NCBI RefSeq assembly: GCF_015690345.1
Contig: NZ_JADPUN010000168.1
Coordinates: forward strand, 1-42,610
Origin: Plantactinospora alkalitolerans
Lineage (GTDB): Bacteria; Actinomycetota; Actinomycetes; Mycobacteriales; Micromonosporaceae
Direction: 5' to 3'
Length of the DNA stretch: 42,610 nt
Shown: positions 40,279 through 42,610 of the stretch, in pieces
Position numbering within the stretch: position 1 is the first letter of the stretch
Layout of the letters: every line of letters begins with the position of its first letter
Translations under genes and position numbers: made by a program
The notes under the pieces: generated by a model
Databases searched by the model: none
Told to the model about the DNA's origin: nothing
The model's input: only the letters and a program-made list of their open reading frames with translations

Positions 40279-41320
40279 CGAACGAGACCCGGTGCGGACA
40301 GGCCGCACCGCCGCCCCGGGCGGGATACAGTTCCCGACTGCAGTCGGCACCGCAGACCGGGCAGTGCAGGGTCCACGAGCCGATCGGCCGGTGCCGGGCC
40401 CGCAACGGCACGGCGCAGTTGATCAGGTTGCCGACCCAGAAGATGCCCACCGTCGGGATGTCCAGCGCGGCGGCGACGTGCACCGGGCCGGTGTCGTTGG
40501 ACACCACCACCTGGCAGCCGGCATAACAGCCGATCAGACCGCCCAGCGTCAACTGCCCGGCCAGCGAGCGCACCGGAAGCTGGGCCGCCGCGACCACCCG
40601 CTCGGCGAGTTCACGCTCGTCCGGCGTACCGGTGACCAGCACCTCGTACCCGTCGGCGACCAACTGGTCCGCGACCTCGGCGAACCGTTCCGCCGGCCAG
40701 CGACGGCGCGGGTCGCTCGCGCCGGGATGCAGCGCGACCCTCGGCCGGTCCGGCTCGCCGAGCACCGCCCGCGCCTCGGCCAGGTCGGCGTCGGTCGCGG
40801 CCAGCCGGGGCACCAGACTGGTCGGGCTGGCGCCCACCAGGCCGGCGACCTCCAGGTAACGGACGATCTCCGGCTGGTAGTAGACGTACCGGAGCCAGCG
40901 GTCCAGCGGCGGGGCGTCGTCGGCGCGCAGCCCGGCGGTGACCCGCGCGCCGAGGCCGGCGACCAGTGGATTGGAGTTCGCCCCACCGCCGTGCATCTGT
41001 AGTGCGATGTCGAACCGCTCCCGGCGGGCCGCGTCGAGAAACCGGCTCATCGACTCCGCCGACGGCGCCGGCTCGTCGGGTCCGGCTTCCCGGATGCCGT
41101 GCGCGGGCGGCACCACCAGGACCCGGTCGACCGGTCCGGACCGGTCCCGGAGCAGGCGCTCGTGCCAGGGGGCACCGAGCAGCACCAGTTCGGCATCCGG
41201 ATAGCTGGCCCGTAGCGCGTCCAGGGCCGGCAGCGCGAAAATGAAGTCGCCGAGCGCGTTGGCCCGGAGTACGGCGATCCGCTCGACATCACCGACCAGG
41301 TCGCGCACCTTGCCGATCAT
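40214..41320 (-). CDS. Family 9 glycosyltransferase (heptosyltransferase-like)
   Basis: A 368-residue GT-B glycosyltransferase of the WaaF/WaaC-related family 9. The N-terminal RIAVLRANALGDFIFALPAL is the family opening. LHPGASDPRRRWPAERF near residue 205 and SNDTGPVHVAAAL near 285 line the nucleotide-sugar site. Four late Cys (320, 323, 327, 341) and His343 form a C-x2-C-x3-C...C-x-H cluster that may bind a metal, unusual for the fold. With hldE in the same window a heptose donor is likely, though family 9 in Gram-positives is poorly characterised. It overlaps the gene stub at 40102-40278 in antisense. Confidence 0.9.
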   Translation of the reverse strand: MIGKVRDLVGDVERIAVLRANALGDFIFALPALDALRASYPDAELVLLGAPWHERLLRDRSGPVDRVLVVPPAHGIREAGPDEPAPSAESMSRFLDAARRERFDIALQMHGGGANSNPLVAGLGARVTAGLRADDAPPLDRWLRYVYYQPEIVRYLEVAGLVGASPTSLVPRLAATDADLAEARAVLGEPDRPRVALHPGASDPRRRWPAERFAEVADQLVADGYEVLVTGTPDERELAERVVAAAQLPVRSLAGQLTLGGLIGCYAGCQVVVSNDTGPVHVAAALDIPTVGIFWVGNLINCAVPLRARHRPIGSWTLHCPVCGADCSRELYPARGGGAACPHRVSFVTDVPVVEVLEAVADLTRPPS

Positions 41321-41341
41321 GAAGCGGGTGTCCGGGGCCGG

Positions 41342-41914
41342 TCAGCCGGTGAACCGGGGCGCCGGGGTGCCCACGGCGGTGTCCGGACGGTGCATTTCCC
41401 GGTCGGCGGCCGGGTCGACGGTGGGCCGGAGGCCGGCTCCGCTCGTACTCCTGGAACGCTGGCCCGGGTCGTAGCGCCGGGTGCCGATGGTGATGGTGCG
41501 GCGGCCGGGCCGGGCCGCCTTCCGCAGCGTGACGGTGAGCAGGCCGTGGTCCATCACGGCGTCGATCCGTTCCGGGTCGACCGGCGCCGGCAGGTGCACC
41601 CGGTGCTCGAAGGCGCGGGTCTGCGTTCCGCTGCCAGCCATCCCGTGGTCCGCGTTCACCTCGGCCTCGGACCGGGCTCGGACACACAGCTCGCGGTCGT
41701 CGAGTTCGAGCGCCACCTCCTCGGGGGCTACCCCGGGCAGCCGCGCGATCACGGTCCAGCCGTCGTCGGCCTGGTGCAGTTCGACGTCGGGCGAACTGCT
41801 CCGACCGCCCACCAGCGCGGAGCCGACCAGCCGGCGCAACTCCGTACGCAGGGCCTGCAACTCGCCGATCGGGTCCCAGCCACGGTCTCCCCCGCCACGT
41901 CCCGGCTCACCCAT
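41342..41914 (-). CDS. Hsp20/alpha-crystallin small heat-shock protein
   Basis: A 190-residue small heat-shock protein, an ATP-independent holdase that keeps denatured proteins soluble. The alpha-crystallin domain spans about residues 42-140: PDVELHQADDGWTVIARLPG, EEVALELDDRELCVRA, and the A-x-x-x-n-G-L motif as MDHGLLTVTL. The N-terminus is Gly-rich and short. The C-terminal tail is long (about 45 residues) and lacks a clear I-x-I/V anchor. GGAGGGG lies upstream of the ATG. It is 21 bases ahead of the glycosyltransferase start on the same strand, so they may share a message. Confidence 0.93.
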   Translation of the reverse strand: MGEPGRGGGDRGWDPIGELQALRTELRRLVGSALVGGRSSSPDVELHQADDGWTVIARLPGVAPEEVALELDDRELCVRARSEAEVNADHGMAGSGTQTRAFEHRVHLPAPVDPERIDAVMDHGLLTVTLRKAARPGRRTITIGTRRYDPGQRSRSTSGAGLRPTVDPAADREMHRPDTAVGTPAPRFTG

Positions 41915-41992
41915 GGCTCCGTGTCCCCTCCTGCTCGTACCGTGCCGTCGGCGCGGTCAACCTCGTACCGTTCTGTGGTCCCGTCGACCCCG

Positions 41993-42502
41993 TCAACGGA
42001 TGTCGCCCAACCGGCGGTCGGCGGGCCGGGGGCGCAGCGAACTGGAGGCGTTCAGGTCGGCGTCCGGATCCACTCCCACGCCCAGCCGGTCCACCAGTTC
42101 CCCGCCCAGCCAGGCACCGAGCCCGGCGCCGGCGATCGCGACCACCTCGATCGCGACGAGCGCGCCGCCGGCGGCGCGGTTGTCCGCGGCCATCCGGACC
42201 GCCCAGATCGCGGCGAAGAGCAACAGGACGCCGAGGTTCGTCGCGGCGTGCGCGACGCCGACCCGCTTCGCCCGGGTCCCGGCCGGAACGGCCAGCAGGT
42301 CCACCGCGCCGGCCACCACCGCCAGTACGCCGCCGATCAGGCCGACCAGGATGTTCCAGTACGCCAGCTCGCCCAGGAAGCCCGGCCCGCCGGCGACGTC
42401 GATGACGTCGAAGATCACCGCCGCCACGAAGAGGGCGATCGGGAACATCACCAGCATCGGATGCACCGGGTGTCCCAGTAGCTTGATCCGGCTCTCCATC
42501 AT
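41993..42502 (-). CDS. DUF2231 membrane protein
   Basis: A 169-residue integral membrane protein of the DUF2231 family. MESRIKLLGHPVHPMLVMFPIALF is the conserved opening, here quoted in part, with the G-H-P-x-H-P motif. Four TM helices follow at about residues 14-34, 46-68, 85-102 and 112-130, then a charged cytoplasmic tail. The function is unknown; some relatives sit near cytochrome or haem genes. The frame is open 26 codons further up, into the 42549-42582 hairpin, but GGGAGG ahead of ATG 42502 sets the start. It lies 78 bases upstream of the Hsp20 gene on the same strand. Confidence 0.9.
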   Translation of the reverse strand: MMESRIKLLGHPVHPMLVMFPIALFVAAVIFDVIDVAGGPGFLGELAYWNILVGLIGGVLAVVAGAVDLLAVPAGTRAKRVGVAHAATNLGVLLLFAAIWAVRMAADNRAAGGALVAIEVVAIAGAGLGAWLGGELVDRLGVGVDPDADLNASSSLRPRPADRRLGDIR

Positions 42503-42548
42503 GGTCGCCTCCCGATAGGCGCTTGGACGCTGCTGGGTGCAGTACCCG

Positions 42549-42582
42549 AAATGTCCGGCCACAAACCTGTGGCCGGACATTT
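42549..42582. terminator. Strong 15-bp hairpin near the right edge
   Basis: AAATGTCCGGCCACA (42549-42563) pairs perfectly with its complement (42568-42582) around an AACC loop, with A-rich and T-rich ends. It lies about 47 bp upstream of the DUF2231 start. It probably terminates a minus-strand gene beyond the window, and would also insulate DUF2231 from read-through. Its symmetry means it could act on both strands. Confidence 0.7.
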
Positions 42583-42610
42583 GCGCCGGAGGCCCGGGGC
42601 GGGCTCGGGC

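Overview
This window is very GC-rich, high-coding-density DNA from a mycelial actinobacterium, most likely a member of the Micromonosporaceae. The basis is GTG starts, strong third-position GC, an actinobacterial XPB helicase, a SigE-family sigma factor, a Ku/split-LigD repair locus, XRE(DUF5753)-DUF397 regulators, FkbM and DUF5995 proteins, type VII secretion (T7SS) proteins, and an EccB whose N-terminus reads like that of Micromonospora relatives. The genus is not determined. No rRNA, tRNA, CRISPR array, transposase or integrase was found.

Layout. 0.2-6.7 kb: an L,D-transpeptidase lipoprotein; the XPB helicase; a three-gene cluster of WXG-like T7SS proteins on the minus strand; a small membrane protein; and a SigE-family sigma factor coupled to its membrane partner, behind a promoter that looks autoregulated. 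6.8-9.9 kb: bacterial NHEJ, with separate LigD ligase and LigD polymerase genes divergent from ku across a perfect 22-bp palindrome. 10-16.3 kb: MscS channel, secreted DUF5995 protein, SDR/TetR pair with two tandem operators, a HAD-Mth938 fusion, and an HxlR/SDR pair with an inverted-repeat operator. 16.3-28.2 kb: FkbM methyltransferase, acyltransferase with a carbohydrate-binding-like tail, two quinone-reductase-type oxidoreductases, an unknown protein, a two-component pair followed by a DUF2306 membrane protein, an acyl-CoA ligase and a NUDIX hydrolase.

28.2-30.1 kb looks like an accessory islet of lower GC: an XRE regulator and a 59-residue DUF397 protein on one side, and two tiny translationally coupled genes (58 and 84 residues) on the other, separated by a control region with repeated CGCATATTGCG motifs. 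30.2-32.6 kb: a DHA2-type drug exporter and a DJ-1/PfpI protein. 32.8-35.7 kb: a bifunctional HldE heptose kinase/adenylyltransferase with an unusual low-complexity insertion and a repeat tail, coupled to a family 2 glycosyltransferase. With the family 9 glycosyltransferase at 40.2-41.3 kb this suggests activated-heptose use in a Gram-positive. 

36.0-40.2 kb is the most unusual stretch. A 93-codon mini-eccB joins the N-terminus of EccB directly to its C-terminus, with the roughly 400 residues between them missing. It is coupled by overlapping stop/start to a 753-residue tandem kinase/pseudokinase, then two LuxR-type response regulators and a signal-peptide-bearing gene stub. I interpret this as a T7SS locus collapsed around its own regulatory relay; whether the mini-protein has a function is open. 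The window ends with an Hsp20 chaperone, a DUF2231 membrane protein and a strong hairpin.
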